Shown here in pieces: positions 1 through 9,554 of a DNA stretch of 64,000 nt. This stretch comes from Candidatus Leptofilum gracile (lineage in GTDB: Bacteria > Chloroflexota > Anaerolineae > Promineifilales > Promineifilaceae), in the NCBI GenBank assembly GCA_016713825.1, contig JADJOJ010000004.1, forward strand, positions 1 through 64,000. The letters run 5' to 3'. How positions within the stretch are numbered: the first letter of the stretch is position 1; every line of letters begins with the position of its first letter. The notes beneath the pieces were generated by a model that worked only from the letters and a program-made list of their open reading frames with translations, ran no database searches and was not told the DNA's origin. The translations under genes and the position numbers were made by a program.

Positions 1-420
1 GTTGATTTCGGCGGGGCTGATTTCTGCCTCGAAAATGTTGGCTGGCGAGCTAGAAATTGAAGAGGGTGAATCGTTGGCTCGGATTGAGCGGTTGCGCCTG
101 GCAGATGGTTCGCCCATGAGCGTAGAGGTTTCTTTTTTGGTGCATCGTTACTGCCCTGGGATTCTGGCCCAAGATTACACATCGCGTTCGCTGCGTTTGA
201 TGCTGGAGGAAAGCTACCAGATTCGCATTACCAGCGCCCGGCAAAGATTCAGGCGGTCGCGGCTACCGAAGAGATGGCTGAAGTTCTGGGCATCGACCCA
301 GGGGCCCCGCTGCTGTACATCGAGCGCATTTCGTTTTCGGAGTTTGATTTTCCGGTGGAATATTTGCGCCTTTTCCACCGCGGCGACCGGTATACGCTCC
401 ACGCTGATCTGCGCGGGTAA
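1..420 (+). CDS. GntR/HutC-family transcriptional regulator, C-terminal part (frameshifted)
   Basis: The window opens inside this gene, so the N-terminal winged helix is missing. What remains reads as a UTRA effector-binding domain: first [18 protein letters not shown], then a segment with [19 protein letters not shown], ending at the TAA at 418-420. The two parts are in different frames; one base appears to be missing near 238-241 (GCCCGGCAAAG). UTRA domains of this family bind sugar phosphates or related metabolites and release the repressor from DNA. It lies 50 bp upstream of a sugar kinase on the same strand, so it probably controls the catabolic cluster that follows. The family call is good; the effector is unknown. 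Confidence 0.75.
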
Positions 421-470
421 GTCACCACCATTCGACGAAGTTTTTTATCCATACAGCACAAAGAGAAAAA

Positions 471-1445
471 ATGCATATTGTCACGCTTTAGGCGAGATTC
501 TGATTGATATGTTTCCGGCGGAAGTGGGACGGCCGTTAACCCAGGTCACCGCCTTCCATCCCAAACCGGGCGGGGCACCGGCCAACGTGGCGGTGGCCGC
601 TCGCCGTCTGGGCGCAAACACCGCCTTCATCGGCAAGGTGGGCGACGATATTTTTGGCCACCAGCTGATTGAGGTGCTGCGGCAGGAAGGTGGAGACACG
701 CGCCATGCGCATCGATGACGACGCGCGGACGACGATGGCCATCATTGCCCTGCCGGATGCCAACACGGCCGAATTTGTCTTCTACCGCAATCCCGGTGCA
801 GATTTACAGCTGCGCCCCGACGAACTGGACGGTGATTTGCTGCAAAACACGCGGGCGCTGCACATTGGCTCGCTGAGTTTGGTGGCTGAACCGGCCCGCT
901 CGGCGACGGAAACGGCCGTTTCCCTTGCCAAAGAAGCCGGGGCGCTCATCTCCTTCGACGTCAACTACCGCCCCAGCCTGTGGCACAGCCCGGAAGCGGC
1001 GCTGGCCCAGATTCAAAAGATGATTCCGCAAGTCGATTTAGTGAAAGTGAATGAAGTTGAGCTGGCGCTGCTGGCGGGTGATGGGGTGGATACGGCCGTT
1101 GCCCTCCAAGCCATCCTCGACCAGGGACCCAGCCTGTGTGTGCTCACCCGTGGACAAACGGCAGCCGGGCGCAAACGGCCGTTGGCGCGGTTGCGGTCCC
1201 CGCTTTCCCCCGTCACCACCGTCGATGCCACCGGCTGTGGCGATGCTTTTATTGCGGCGTTGCTGTTTCAACTCACAAAAACGGCCGATTGGCGGCAGGC
1301 GTTTTCTCTGGGGAATCTCCAGACAGCGCTCCGCTTTGCCAACGCCGTCGGAGCGTTAACCGCTCAGACACAAGGGGTGATACCGGCACTGCCAACGGCC
1401 GTTCAGGTAGAAACCTTCCTGTCTCAGCAACCATTATCCATGTAA
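471..1445 (+). CDS. PfkB-family carbohydrate kinase (fructokinase-like), frameshifted
   Basis: The product is a ribokinase/PfkB-fold sugar kinase of about 325 residues. The N-terminus MHIVTL...GEILIDMFP, the [15 protein letters not shown] sugar-binding region and the C-terminal signature DATGCGDAF, whose Asp is the catalytic base, are all visible. Three frames are used: one base is missing near 485 (CTTTAGG), another near 691 (GAAGGTGG), and a compensating pair probably lies between 1150 and 1210, where the expected VPAFP stretch is only readable in another frame. ATG at 471 is the only start that restores the N-terminus. The gene ends 9 bp before the transketolase start and likely shares its mRNA. 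The substrate could be a ketose or keto-acid; fructose is only the nearest family label. Confidence 0.8.
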
Positions 1446-1454
1446 GGAGTCCAT

Positions 1455-2299
1455 ATGAACAGTTCCATGCAATCTGCTGTCGGGGTGGACGCGCTAAACG
1501 AAATAGCGCGTCAGATGCGCCTCGACATCCTGGAGATGACCACCAAGGCCGGTTCCGGCCACCCCTCCAGCTCATTTTCGGCCACCGAAGTGGTCACCGC
1601 GCTCTATTTTGGCGGCGTGCTGCGCTACCGCGCCGACGAACCCACCTGGCCCGCCCGCGACCGCTTCATCATGAGCAAGGGCACGCCGCGCCGCTGCTGT
1701 ATGCGGCGCTGTCCCGCGCTGGCTACATTCCGCGCGAGATGATCTGGACCTTGCGCGAAGTGGACAGCCCGGTGCAGGGGCATCCCATCCAAAACCTGCT
1801 GCCCGGCGTCGAAGCCACCACCGGCTCGTTGGGCCAGGGGTTGTCGGTTGGTGTGGGGCACGTGCTGGGCGGCCGTTTGAACCAGCTCGATTACCGCGTC
1901 TACGTGCTGCTGGGCGATGGCGAATGTGAAGCGGGGCAAATTTGGGAAGCGGCCATGGCCGCCGCCCATTACAAGGCCGACAATCTGGTGGCCATCCTCG
2001 ACTACAACAAATTTCAGGAGACCGGGCCTATCAGCCGCGAAATGGGGCTGGAGCCGCTGGTGCAGAAGTGGCAGAGCTTTGGCTGGCACGTGGCAGAGGC
2101 CGATGGCCACGACGTGGCCGATCTGCTGGCCAAGTTTGACGCCGTCCGGCAGGTCAAAGGCCAGCCATCCATCATCATTGCCCACACCGTGAAAGGCAAA
2201 GGCGTTTCCTTTGTTGAGGCAGACTTTACATTTCACGGTCGGGCGCTGACCGCAGAGCAGGCCGTTTTGGCCCGGGAGGAACTCAATGGAACTCGGTAA
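1455..2299 (+). CDS. Transketolase, N-terminal (TPP-binding) subunit, frameshifted
   Basis: This is the N-terminal half of a split transketolase, which moves a two-carbon ketol unit between sugar phosphates using thiamine diphosphate. It has GHPSSSFSATEVVTALYF near the N-terminus, the TPP/Mg motif GDGECEAGQIWEAA, and a downstream N in LDYNKFQETG. AAGGAG at 1444-1449 precedes ATG 1455. The frame breaks near 1681 (GGGCACGCC, where GGC CAC GCC is expected), consistent with one lost C in an otherwise well-conserved protein. The stop overlaps the start of the next subunit gene by 14 bp. In sugar-catabolic clusters such split enzymes can act on unusual ketose phosphates (apulose-4-phosphate transketolase AptA/AptB is a known case), so central pentose metabolism is not assured. 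Confidence 0.85.
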
Positions 2300-3260
2300 A
2301 CAGGCAGGACTTAAACCGTATCCCAAACCGCTGCGCAATGTTTTTGGCGAGGCGCTGCTAAACGTGGCCCGCGCCAATGAAAAAGTAGTTGTTCTTGATG
2401 GCGATCTGGGCAACTCGACCAAAACGGAATATGTGCGCGAGGAATTTCCGGAGCGCTTTTTTAATATCGGCATTGCCGAGAGCAACCTGGTGGGCGTTGG
2501 GGCCGGGCTGGCTGGCTGTGGCTTTGTGCCCTGGATTACCAGCTTCTCTTCCTTTTTACTGTGCAACGCCTACGACCAGATTCGGCTGGCGGTGGCGATG
2601 TCCAACATCAATGCCAAGATTCTGGGCAGCCACGGCGGCATCACCCTGGGCAAAGATGGCCCAACGCAGATGGGCATTGAAGATTTGGCGCTGATGGGCG
2701 GGCTGCCCACCTTCACCATTTTGGTGCCCAGCGATCCGGCCTCGATGCATGCGGCCGTCAAAGCCGCCACCGAGTTCGAAGGGCCTGTTTTCCTCCGCTC
2801 CAGCCGCGTGGCGCTGCCGGAAATTTACCCGATGGACAATTGCCCGTTTGAGATTGGCAAGGCCAATGTGGTGCGCCAGGGCAGCGACCTGACGATTGTG
2901 GCCTGCGGCATTATGGTAGCGGCGGCGCTGGATGCAACGGCCGTTCTCGCCAAAGAAGGCATCGAAGCGCGGGTGCTGGACATGCACACCATCCGCCCGA
3001 TGGACGTGGACGCCCTGGCGGCGGCGGCGCGGGAAACCGGGGCCATCGTCACCGCCGAGGAGCATCTGCTGCAAGGGGGCATGGGCAGCAACATTGCCCG
3101 CGTGGTGGCAGCGCACCATCCAGTGCCGATGCGCTTTGTGGGGCTGGCCGACACCTACACCGAGTCGGGCGATCCGGATGATTTGCTGAAGAAGTATAAA
3201 TTAACGGCCGTTGACATCACCGCCGCCGCCCGGGAAGCTTTCGCGGCCAAGGCAGGGTAA
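2286..3260 (+). CDS. Transketolase, C-terminal (pyrimidine-binding) subunit
   Basis: A 324-residue protein with the pyrimidine-binding and C-terminal domains of transketolase. The family features ARANEKVVVLDGDLGNSTKT, the catalytic-Glu region FFNIGIAESNLVGVGAGLA and GSHGGITLGKDGPTQMGIED are intact. It pairs with the preceding N-terminal half to form the active enzyme. The start ATG at 2286 lies inside the last codons of the upstream gene, indicating translational coupling. It ends 2 bp before the next gene. No frame problem is seen. The acceptor and donor sugars cannot be told from sequence. Confidence 0.9.
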   Translation: MELGKQAGLKPYPKPLRNVFGEALLNVARANEKVVVLDGDLGNSTKTEYVREEFPERFFNIGIAESNLVGVGAGLAGCGFVPWITSFSSFLLCNAYDQIRLAVAMSNINAKILGSHGGITLGKDGPTQMGIEDLALMGGLPTFTILVPSDPASMHAAVKAATEFEGPVFLRSSRVALPEIYPMDNCPFEIGKANVVRQGSDLTIVACGIMVAAALDATAVLAKEGIEARVLDMHTIRPMDVDALAAAARETGAIVTAEEHLLQGGMGSNIARVVAAHHPVPMRFVGLADTYTESGDPDDLLKKYKLTAVDITAAAREAFAAKAG

Positions 3261-3262
3261 CG

Positions 3263-4546
3263 ATGATCCTCAATGACCTGAAGAAACGCGCCGCAGCAGG
3301 CAATCCGATTCGGGTGGCCGCCAGCGGGGCAGGCTGGATGGGCAGCGGCTTTGCCGCCCAAATGGGCCACGTGCCCGGCATGGAGCTATCTGTGCTGGTG
3401 GATGCCGATCTGCAAGCGGCGTGTGAAGCGTTCACGGCCACCGGGCTAGACCGGGGCGACGTGGTGGAAGCGGCGCGGGTTGGCCCGGCAATGGACGCCA
3501 TCCGCCAGGGCAAGCGCGTCATCACCGACGACATCAGCCTGGCGGCCCAGCAGGAGGCGATCGATGTACTCACTGACGCCACGCCGTCGCCCGCTTCCGG
3601 CGCGGAAACCGCTTACACCGCCATCCAACACGGCAAAGACGTGGTGCTGATCAACATCGAAGCGGACGTAACCGTGGGCCGCATCCTGAAAAAGCTGGCG
3701 GCCGATGCGGGCGTGCTGTATTCGGTATCCTCTGGGGACGAGCCGGGCTGCCTGATGGAGCTGGTGGAGTTTGTCAATCTGCTTGGGTTCGAGCCGATTG
3801 TGATTGGCAAGGGCAAAAACAACCCGCTGAATCCGGCGGCAACGCCCGACACCGTGGCCGAATCGGCGCGGCGGGCCAACAAAGACGCTTATCAGACTGC
3901 TTCTTATGTGGATGGCTCCAAAACGATGTTCGAGATGACCTGCGCCGCCAACGCCACCGGCTGCGTGCCGATGCAGCGGGGCATGGTGGGGCCAGAAGCG
4001 ACACAGGAGACGGTGACGGAAATCTTCTCTTTGCGGGAAGATGGCGGTTTGGCCCCGTTCCCTGGCGTGGTGGACTTTGTGCAGGGGGCGGCGATGGCGG
4101 GCGGCGTCTTTGTGACGGTGCGGGTGCAGGATGACCGGATTGCTGACGATCTGAAATATTTGAAGGTGGGCAACGGCCGTTACTCAACCTTCTTCCGCCC
4201 GTACCACCTCTGGTTTATTGAAGCGCCCATCTCTATTGCCCGCGCCGTTTTGTACCGGCAGACAACGCTGGTGCCGCTGGACCGGCCGGTGGCGGATGTG
4301 CTGACCATTGCCAAGCGGGATTTGCAGCCGGGCGATCGGCTGGATGAGTTTGGTGGCTACACTTTTCGCGGATTGATGGATACGGCAACGGCCGTTGCCG
4401 CCGAAAATGGGCTGCCGGTGGGGTTAGCCCCCGGCGCAGTGCTGAAGCGCCCGGTTTCCCTGGGCCGCGTCATCACCTGGGACGATGTATTTCTGGACGA
4501 AGCCAGCACGGTGGTGCAGCTGCGGCGGCAGCAGGATAGGTTGTGA
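3263..4546 (+). CDS. NAD(P)-dependent dehydrogenase with C-terminal SAF domain (COG4091-like)
   Basis: A 427-residue protein resembling the predicted homoserine-dehydrogenase-like family that carries a C-terminal SAF domain. The N-terminal Rossmann fold starts at about residue 15 with IRVAASGAGWMGSGFAAQMG. A central catalytic part has VSSGDEPGCLMELVEF, and the last ~100 residues (from DVLTIAKRDLQPGDRLDEFGG) look like the SAF domain. It starts 2 bp after the transketolase gene, so it belongs to the same operon. Members sit in sugar or polyol catabolic operons and oxidise or rearrange a carbon-chain intermediate. The exact substrate is unknown; true homoserine dehydrogenase activity is unlikely in this setting. 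Confidence 0.75.
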   Translation: MILNDLKKRAAAGNPIRVAASGAGWMGSGFAAQMGHVPGMELSVLVDADLQAACEAFTATGLDRGDVVEAARVGPAMDAIRQGKRVITDDISLAAQQEAIDVLTDATPSPASGAETAYTAIQHGKDVVLINIEADVTVGRILKKLAADAGVLYSVSSGDEPGCLMELVEFVNLLGFEPIVIGKGKNNPLNPAATPDTVAESARRANKDAYQTASYVDGSKTMFEMTCAANATGCVPMQRGMVGPEATQETVTEIFSLREDGGLAPFPGVVDFVQGAAMAGGVFVTVRVQDDRIADDLKYLKVGNGRYSTFFRPYHLWFIEAPISIARAVLYRQTTLVPLDRPVADVLTIAKRDLQPGDRLDEFGGYTFRGLMDTATAVAAENGLPVGLAPGAVLKRPVSLGRVITWDDVFLDEASTVVQLRRQQDRL

Positions 4547-4627
4547 AACGTGAGGCGTGAGGCGTGATGCGTGAAACGTGATGCGTGAGTTTTTGCTGCT
4601 CACGTTTCACGTTTCACGCATCACGCG
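4543..4627. repeat. Foldback of iterated CGTGAAAC/CGTGATG words (family A, copy 1)
   Basis: The left arm (4543-4589) is built from GTGAAAC, GTGAGGC and GTGATGC words. The right arm (4600-4627) holds the complementary GTTTCAC and GCATCAC words, with a short T-rich loop. It lies between the SAF-domain dehydrogenase and the E1 alpha gene and could act as a terminator or mRNA-stabilising hairpin. A closely related copy lies at 9086-9144. Confidence 0.8.
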
Positions 4628-4640
4628 GCAAAGGATTGAT

Positions 4641-5655
4641 ATGGTGGTCGAAACGAAACAAATGGATAATGACGTGCAGGCGCTGATTGCGGCCGAGTGG
4701 TTTAACGGCCGTTGCGCTGCAAGAAGCGCTGCGCAAAATGCACCTGATTCGCCTGTTTGAAGAGAAGGCGGAGTCGCTGTACGCGCTGGGCAAAATTCAC
4801 GGCACGATGCACCTCTCTATTGGGCAGGAGGCGTCGGCCGTCGGTGCCTGCCTGGCGCTGAAACCAGACGATTATATTCTCAGCACCCATCGCGGCCACG
4901 GCCACTGCATTGGCAAAGGGGCCGAGCCGAAACTGATGATGGCCGAGTTTTTTGGCAAGGACGTGGGTTACTGTCGCGGTCGCGGCGGCTCCATGCACAT
5001 AGCCGACGTGGCCGGGGGCAACCTGGGGGCCAACGGCATCGTGGCGGGCGGCATTCCGCTGTCCACCGGGGTGGGCCTCAGCATCAAAATGCAGCAGCTG
5101 GGCAAAGTGTGCCTGACCTTTTTTGGGGACGGCGCGGCCAATGAGGGGGCGTTCCATGAATCGCTGAATCTGGCGGCGATCTGGCAGCTGCCGGTGGTCT
5201 ACATTTGCGAAAACAATCGGTACGCCATGTCCATGCCGGTGGAAGCGGCGTTCCCCATCGCCCAAATTTCGCAGCGGGCGGTGGCGTACAACATGCCCGG
5301 CGTGACGGTGGACGGCAATGATTTGTTTGCGGTGTACGAGGCGGTGAAAACGGCCGTTACCCGCGCCCGCGCCGGTGAAGGTCCCAGCCTGATCGAAACG
5401 ATCACCTACCGCTGGCGCGGTCACTCCAAAAGCGACCGGCAGCGGTACCGCACCCGCGAAGAAGTGAAAGCGTGGCAGGCGCGTGACCCCATCGCCCACC
5501 TGGAGCAGCAACTGCTGCGGGCCGGGTTGCTCGACGAGGCGCAGCTGGCCGAGATCGCTGCCGCTGCCCAACAAACCATCGAAGCCAGTGTGGCCTTTGC
5601 CGAGGCGGCGGCCGACCCGGACCCGGCCTCAATTTTGGAAGGTGTGTATGCTTAA
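4641..5655 (+). CDS. 2-oxoacid/acetoin dehydrogenase E1 component, alpha subunit
   Basis: The alpha subunit of a thiamine-diphosphate-dependent E1, which decarboxylates a 2-oxoacid (pyruvate, branched-chain) or cleaves acetoin. Visible are the N-terminal [19 protein letters not shown], the IGQEASAVG stretch, RGRGGSMH, the TPP/Mg motif [17 protein letters not shown] with the following ENNRYAMS, and the phosphorylation-loop region [16 protein letters not shown] at 4629-4634 supports ATG 4641. Reaching the main frame from there needs one base removed near 4697-4701 (GAGTGGTTTA); otherwise a TTG at 4687 would be the start. The stop overlaps the beta gene by 8 bp. It is about 330 residues long, as expected. 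Acetoin-type (AcoA) versus pyruvate-type cannot be decided. Confidence 0.88.
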
Positions 5656-6682
5656 GCAAATGGAAGCAGTGGCAGCGGGGGGGGAAACGGCCGTCACCCG
5701 CGAACTCACCTACGCCCAGGCCGTGCGTGAAGCCTTGCAACTGGCGATGACGCGGGACGAAAAAGTGTTCATGCTCGGTGAAGATATTGGCGTGTACGGC
5801 GGCGCTTTTGGCGTCACCGACGGCCTGTATGAGCAGTTTGGGCCGGAGCGCGTGCGCGATACGCCCATCTCTGAAGCGGTAATTGCTGGAGCGGCCGTCG
5901 GCGCGGCCATGACCGGTATGCGCCCCGTGGCTGAAATTCAGTTTATGGATTTCATCACCCTGTCCATGGAGCAGCTGGTGCTGCAAGGTGCCAAAATTCG
6001 CTTCATGTTTGGCGGCAAGGCGACGGTGCCCCTGGTGCTGCGCACCCCCGCAGGCTCCGGCACCGGCGCGGCGGCGCAGCATTCGGAAAGCCTGGAGGCG
6101 TGGTTTGTGCACGTGCCCGGCCTGAAAGTGGTGATGCCTTCCACCCCTTACGATGCCAAAGGGCTGCTGCTGGCGGCCATCGAGGATGATAATCCGGTGA
6201 TTTTTGTGGAGCACAAGCTGCTCTATCGCACCAAGGGCCACGTGCCGGAAGGATATTACACCGTGCCGCTGAGCCAGAGCGAAGTGAAGCGCCCAGGGCG
6301 CGATCTGACCGTGGTGGCGACGTCGATCATGGTGCCGCGCGCGCTGGAAGCGGCCGACATTTTGGCCCAGGAAGGGATCGAGCTGGAAGTGGTCGATCCA
6401 CGCACGCTGAAGCCGTACGATGCGGGGACGGTGACGCAGTCGGTGATTAAAACTGGCAAGGCGCTGGTGGTGCATGAAGCGCCCAAGACCGGCGGTTTTG
6501 GCGGCGAAGTGGTGGCCGAGATTGTGTCTGGCGCGGCGTTTGATTACCTGGAAGCGCCGGTGCGCCGCCTGGCCGGACTGGACGTGCCTATTCCGTACAA
6601 CCGGGAATTGGAGCGAACGGCCGTTCCCCAAGTAGAAGATATCGTGCGTGAGGCGCGGGCGCTGGTGCAGGGGGCGTACTAA
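5648..6682 (+). CDS. 2-oxoacid/acetoin dehydrogenase E1 component, beta subunit
   Basis: A 344-residue E1 beta subunit that completes the TPP site with the alpha subunit encoded just upstream. Typical features include [21 protein letters not shown], the [20 protein letters not shown] stretch, EIQFMDF, and the C-terminal transketolase-like domain with [12 protein letters not shown] and [15 protein letters not shown]. Start ATG 5648 overlaps the alpha gene's stop, and the stop lies 2 bp before the E2 gene, so alpha, beta and E2 are one translational unit. The sequence is intact. No dedicated E3 (lipoamide dehydrogenase) gene is in the window, so E3 is presumably shared with another complex. Confidence 0.92.
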   Translation: MLKQMEAVAAGGETAVTRELTYAQAVREALQLAMTRDEKVFMLGEDIGVYGGAFGVTDGLYEQFGPERVRDTPISEAVIAGAAVGAAMTGMRPVAEIQFMDFITLSMEQLVLQGAKIRFMFGGKATVPLVLRTPAGSGTGAAAQHSESLEAWFVHVPGLKVVMPSTPYDAKGLLLAAIEDDNPVIFVEHKLLYRTKGHVPEGYYTVPLSQSEVKRPGRDLTVVATSIMVPRALEAADILAQEGIELEVVDPRTLKPYDAGTVTQSVIKTGKALVVHEAPKTGGFGGEVVAEIVSGAAFDYLEAPVRRLAGLDVPIPYNRELERTAVPQVEDIVREARALVQGAY

Positions 6683-6684
6683 TC

Positions 6685-8005
6685 ATGGCCACGCCCATCA
6701 TCATGCCCAAATTTAGCATGACCCAGGAAGAAGGGATCGTCGCCGCCTGGCTGGTAGCCGAGGGGGAGGCCGTGGAAAAGGGCGACCCGATCATGGAAGT
6801 GGAAACCGACAAGGTGACCATGGAAGTGGAAGCGCCAGAGAGCGGCGTGCTGCGCGGGGTGCTGGTGCGTGCGGGGGACGCGGTGCCGGTGACGGAAATC
6901 ATCGCCTACATCGTGCCGCCGGGTGAAGTGTGGCGTGCGCCTGTGGTGGCAACGGCCGTCCCGGCCACTCCGCCCCAAAGCAACCCCGATCGCGCAGCGG
7001 TTGGCCGCCGCCAACGCCATCGACCTGGCCCACATTCCGCCGCCGGACGCCGGGCAAAAAATCCGGCGGCAGCATGTGGAAGCGTTTTTGCAGCAGCACA
7101 CAGACGACCCGGTGCCAGCGGTGACCCACGGTAAGGTGCGGGCCACGCCTGCGGCGCGGCGCGTTGCTCGGGAGCAAGGGGTCGCTTTGGCGCAGATCAA
7201 CGGCAGCGGGCCACACGGCCGTATTCAGGCCAATGACGTGGTTGTTTATACGCCGCCCCCACCTGCTGCCCCACCCGCGCCGGAACCGGAAACGGCCGTT
7301 GCGCCCGACGATCTGCTGCCGGTCAACCGCATGCGGCGCACCATCGCCGAGCGGCTGACGCACAGCTACCAGACCATCCCGCACATCACCTTCACGGTGT
7401 CGGCGCAGATGACGGCCGTTCACGACCTGCGGCAGCGCTTAAATGCCGCAGCGGACAAAGAAGGGACGGCGCGGGTGAGTGTAACGGCCGTGTTGGCCAA
7501 AGTGTGCGCCTGGGCGCTGGGGCGTCATGCCCTGGTCAACGCCTCCTGGGGCGAGAGCGGCATTCAGCTGCACCGGCAGGCCAACATCGGCATTGCCGTG
7601 GCGCTGGACGATGGCCTGATTGTGCCGGTGGTGGCCGACGCGGCGGCCAAAGGGCTGCGGGCGATTGCCGCTGAGGTGCAGGAGTTGACGGGGCGGGCGC
7701 GAAACGGCCGTTTGCAGCCTTCAGACGTGCAGGGCGGCACCTTCACCATCAGCAATTTGGGCATGCTGGGCGTGGACCAGTTCACGGCGATCATCAACCC
7801 GCCGCAGAGCGCCATTCTGGCGGTGGGGCGCACGGTGAAGCAGCCGGTGGTGGTAGAAACCCCGGCAGGCGACGAACTGCTGATTCGCCCGATGATGCAG
7901 ATGACGCTGTCGGTAGACCATCGTATCATTGATGGGGCGGTGGCGGCCCGCTTTTTGCAGGACGTGGTGGCGGGCCTGGAAGAACCGGATCGCCTGCTTT
8001 GGTGA
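6685..8005 (+). CDS. Dihydrolipoamide acyltransferase (E2), one frameshift
   Basis: The E2 core of the 2-oxoacid dehydrogenase complex transfers the acyl group from lipoyl-lysine to CoA. Domains in order: a lipoyl domain with METDKVTMEV-type context (VETDKVTMEVEAPESG; the lipoylated Lys lies in DKVT, about residue 41), a Pro/Ala-rich linker, a peripheral-subunit-binding domain (ATPAARRVAREQGVALAQI...GPHGRI, with part of a second such motif near 6980), another linker, and the catalytic domain ending with SVDHRIIDGAVAARFL (active-site His). The frame changes near 6965-6985, in the linker after the lipoyl domain. Total length is about 440 residues, normal for the family. Confidence 0.88.
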
Positions 8006-8007
8006 TA

Positions 8008-8113
8008 ATGGTAAATGGTAAATAGTAAATGGTTAATGGTTAATGGTTAATGAGCTTGCAAGTCTCAGCCAATTACCATTTACAATTAACCATTAACCGT
8101 TCACAATTCACAA
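8008..8113. repeat. Foldback of iterated GGTAAATGG / GGTTAATGG words
   Basis: The left arm is a run of GGTAAAT, AGTAAAT and GGTTAAT words. The right arm holds the complements ATTACCATTTAC, ATTAACCATTAACC and TTCACAATTCAC. It sits directly after the E2 gene and may work as a terminator or processing hairpin. No gene is present here. Confidence 0.75.
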
Positions 8114-8128
8114 TTTTTGGAGGTTTCC

Positions 8129-9091
8129 ATGAGAATTGGCGTGTTTACAGCTTTGTTTCAGAATTTGCCCTTTGAGGAGGCGTTGGATAAGGCGGTGGCG
8201 GCGGGGGTAACGGCCGTTGAAATTGGCGCGGGTGGTTATCCCGGCAGCCAGCACTGCCCGGTAGATGACCTGCTGGCCAGCGCCGCCCAACGAGACGATT
8301 ATTTAGAAGCGATCCATTCGCGCGGCCTGATTTTGAGCGCGCTGAGCGTGCACAACAACCCGATCCATCCCAACCCAGAAACGGCCAAAGAGGCGGATAC
8401 CGTCATTCGTAAGGCGGTGGAGCTGGCCAAACTGCTCAATGTGCCGGTGGTCAACGGCTTTTCTGGCCTGCCTGCTGGCGCACCGGGCGACGCCATGCCC
8501 AACTGGGTCACCTGCCCCTGGCCGCCAGAATTTTTGGAGATGCTGGATTACCAGTGGAACCAGGTGGCCATCCCCTACTGGCGCGAAACCGAAAAATTTA
8601 TCGCCGACCAGGGCATTAAGTTTGCCTTTGAGATGCATCCCGGCATGTTGGTTTACAACGTGGAGACGATGCTGCGCCTGCGCGAAGCGACGGGGGCGGC
8701 GCTGGGCTGCAACTTCGACCCCAGCCACCTCTTCTGGAACGGCGTGGACCCGGTGGCGGCGATTCGCAAGCTGGGCAGCGCCATCTACCATGTGCACGGC
8801 AAGGATTGTTACGTGGACCAGCTGAACATCGCCGTCAACGGCTGCAACGACCACAAACCGTACGACCAGATTCTGAACCGCGCCTGGACGTTCCGCAGCA
8901 TCGGCTACGGCCACGACGGGCAGGTGTGGAAGGATATCATCAGCGCCCTGCGGCTGGTGGGGTACGACTATGTCATTTCCATTGAGCACGAAGATGCGCT
9001 GATGTCCACCGATGAAGGGCTGGGCAAGGGTGTGGCGATGTTGCAAGACGCCAACATCTTTGAGCAGCCGGGTGAGATGTTTTGGGCGTGA
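8129..9091 (+). CDS. Sugar phosphate isomerase/epimerase (xylose-isomerase-like TIM barrel)
   Basis: A 320-residue AP-endonuclease-2/xylose-isomerase-like TIM-barrel protein. It begins MRIGVFTALFQNLPFEEALD, with ALSVHNNP, FAFEMHPG, NFDPSHLFWNGVD and YHVHGKDCY at the expected strand ends; the Glu, Asp and His residues in these are the usual divalent-metal ligands. GGAGG at 8119-8123 sets the start at ATG 8129. Such enzymes interconvert aldoses and ketoses or epimerise keto-sugars. Its place between a 2-oxoacid dehydrogenase complex and a Gfo/Idh/MocA oxidoreductase suggests an early step in uptake-derived sugar or inositol-like degradation. Substrate unknown. Confidence 0.85.
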   Translation: MRIGVFTALFQNLPFEEALDKAVAAGVTAVEIGAGGYPGSQHCPVDDLLASAAQRDDYLEAIHSRGLILSALSVHNNPIHPNPETAKEADTVIRKAVELAKLLNVPVVNGFSGLPAGAPGDAMPNWVTCPWPPEFLEMLDYQWNQVAIPYWRETEKFIADQGIKFAFEMHPGMLVYNVETMLRLREATGAALGCNFDPSHLFWNGVDPVAAIRKLGSAIYHVHGKDCYVDQLNIAVNGCNDHKPYDQILNRAWTFRSIGYGHDGQVWKDIISALRLVGYDYVISIEHEDALMSTDEGLGKGVAMLQDANIFEQPGEMFWA

Positions 9092-9144
9092 AACGTGATG
9101 CGTGAAACGTGAAAAGAAAAGTTTCACGCATCACGTTTCACGCG
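9086..9144. repeat. Perfect 22-bp inverted repeat (family A foldback, copy 2)
   Basis: The left arm at 9087-9108 and the right arm at 9121-9142 are exact reverse complements, separated by a 12-base purine-rich loop. Both are built from CGTGAAAC and CGTGATG words. It overlaps the stop codon region of the isomerase gene and is likely a strong transcript-end or stabilising hairpin. Same word family as 4543-4627. Confidence 0.85.
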
Positions 9145-9182
9145 TCTGAGGTCTGAAGCGGCAGCAGCCTCAGGAGACGCAG

Positions 9183-9554
9183 ATGGGACGGATTGAGCTA
9201 AACGAGGCGGGGTGGGAAAACGGCCGTGGCTACCGCAAAAATCGGCTGGTGGATGCGGCCACGTTTGCCTGCCCCGGCACATTGGCGCAGCTGGTGGAAA
9301 TTGCGCCCGGCGACATGATTCCTGACCACGTACACCGGAAGTCGGTTGAGTTTTACGTCGTGATGGCCGGGAGCTGCCGGTTGGTGATTAACGATGAAAC
9401 ACACTGCTTAAGCAGCGGCGATATGTTTTTGACGCAGCCGGGCGACGTGCATCGCCTGTACAACGACGGCGATGTGCCGTTCCGGCTGCTGGTTTTCAAG
9501 ACCAACGCAGCGCTACCGGACACATTTTGGGTGGAGGACACAAGCAATGAGTAA
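9183..9554 (+). CDS. Small cupin-domain protein
   Basis: A 123-residue single-domain cupin. The metal-binding motifs are degenerate but recognisable: PDHVHRKSVEFYVVMAG (His, His and Glu in motif 1) and PGDVHRLYN (His in motif 2). Such small beta-barrels bind sugars or nucleotide-sugars, or act as isomerases or lactone-handling enzymes in sugar catabolism. CAGGAG lies upstream of ATG 9183. The last codons overlap the start of the next gene (ATGAGTAA), so the two are translationally coupled. The precise reaction is unknown. Confidence 0.8.
   Translation: MGRIELNEAGWENGRGYRKNRLVDAATFACPGTLAQLVEIAPGDMIPDHVHRKSVEFYVVMAGSCRLVINDETHCLSSGDMFLTQPGDVHRLYNDGDVPFRLLVFKTNAALPDTFWVEDTSNE

Noticed and set aside
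1625..2566. 313-codon minus-strand frame
   Set aside because: Lies antisense to both transketolase halves, which have clear motifs.
5402..6631. 409-codon open frame on the minus strand
   Set aside because: Antisense to the intact E1 beta gene; the translation is rich in His, Arg and Gln without any family motif.
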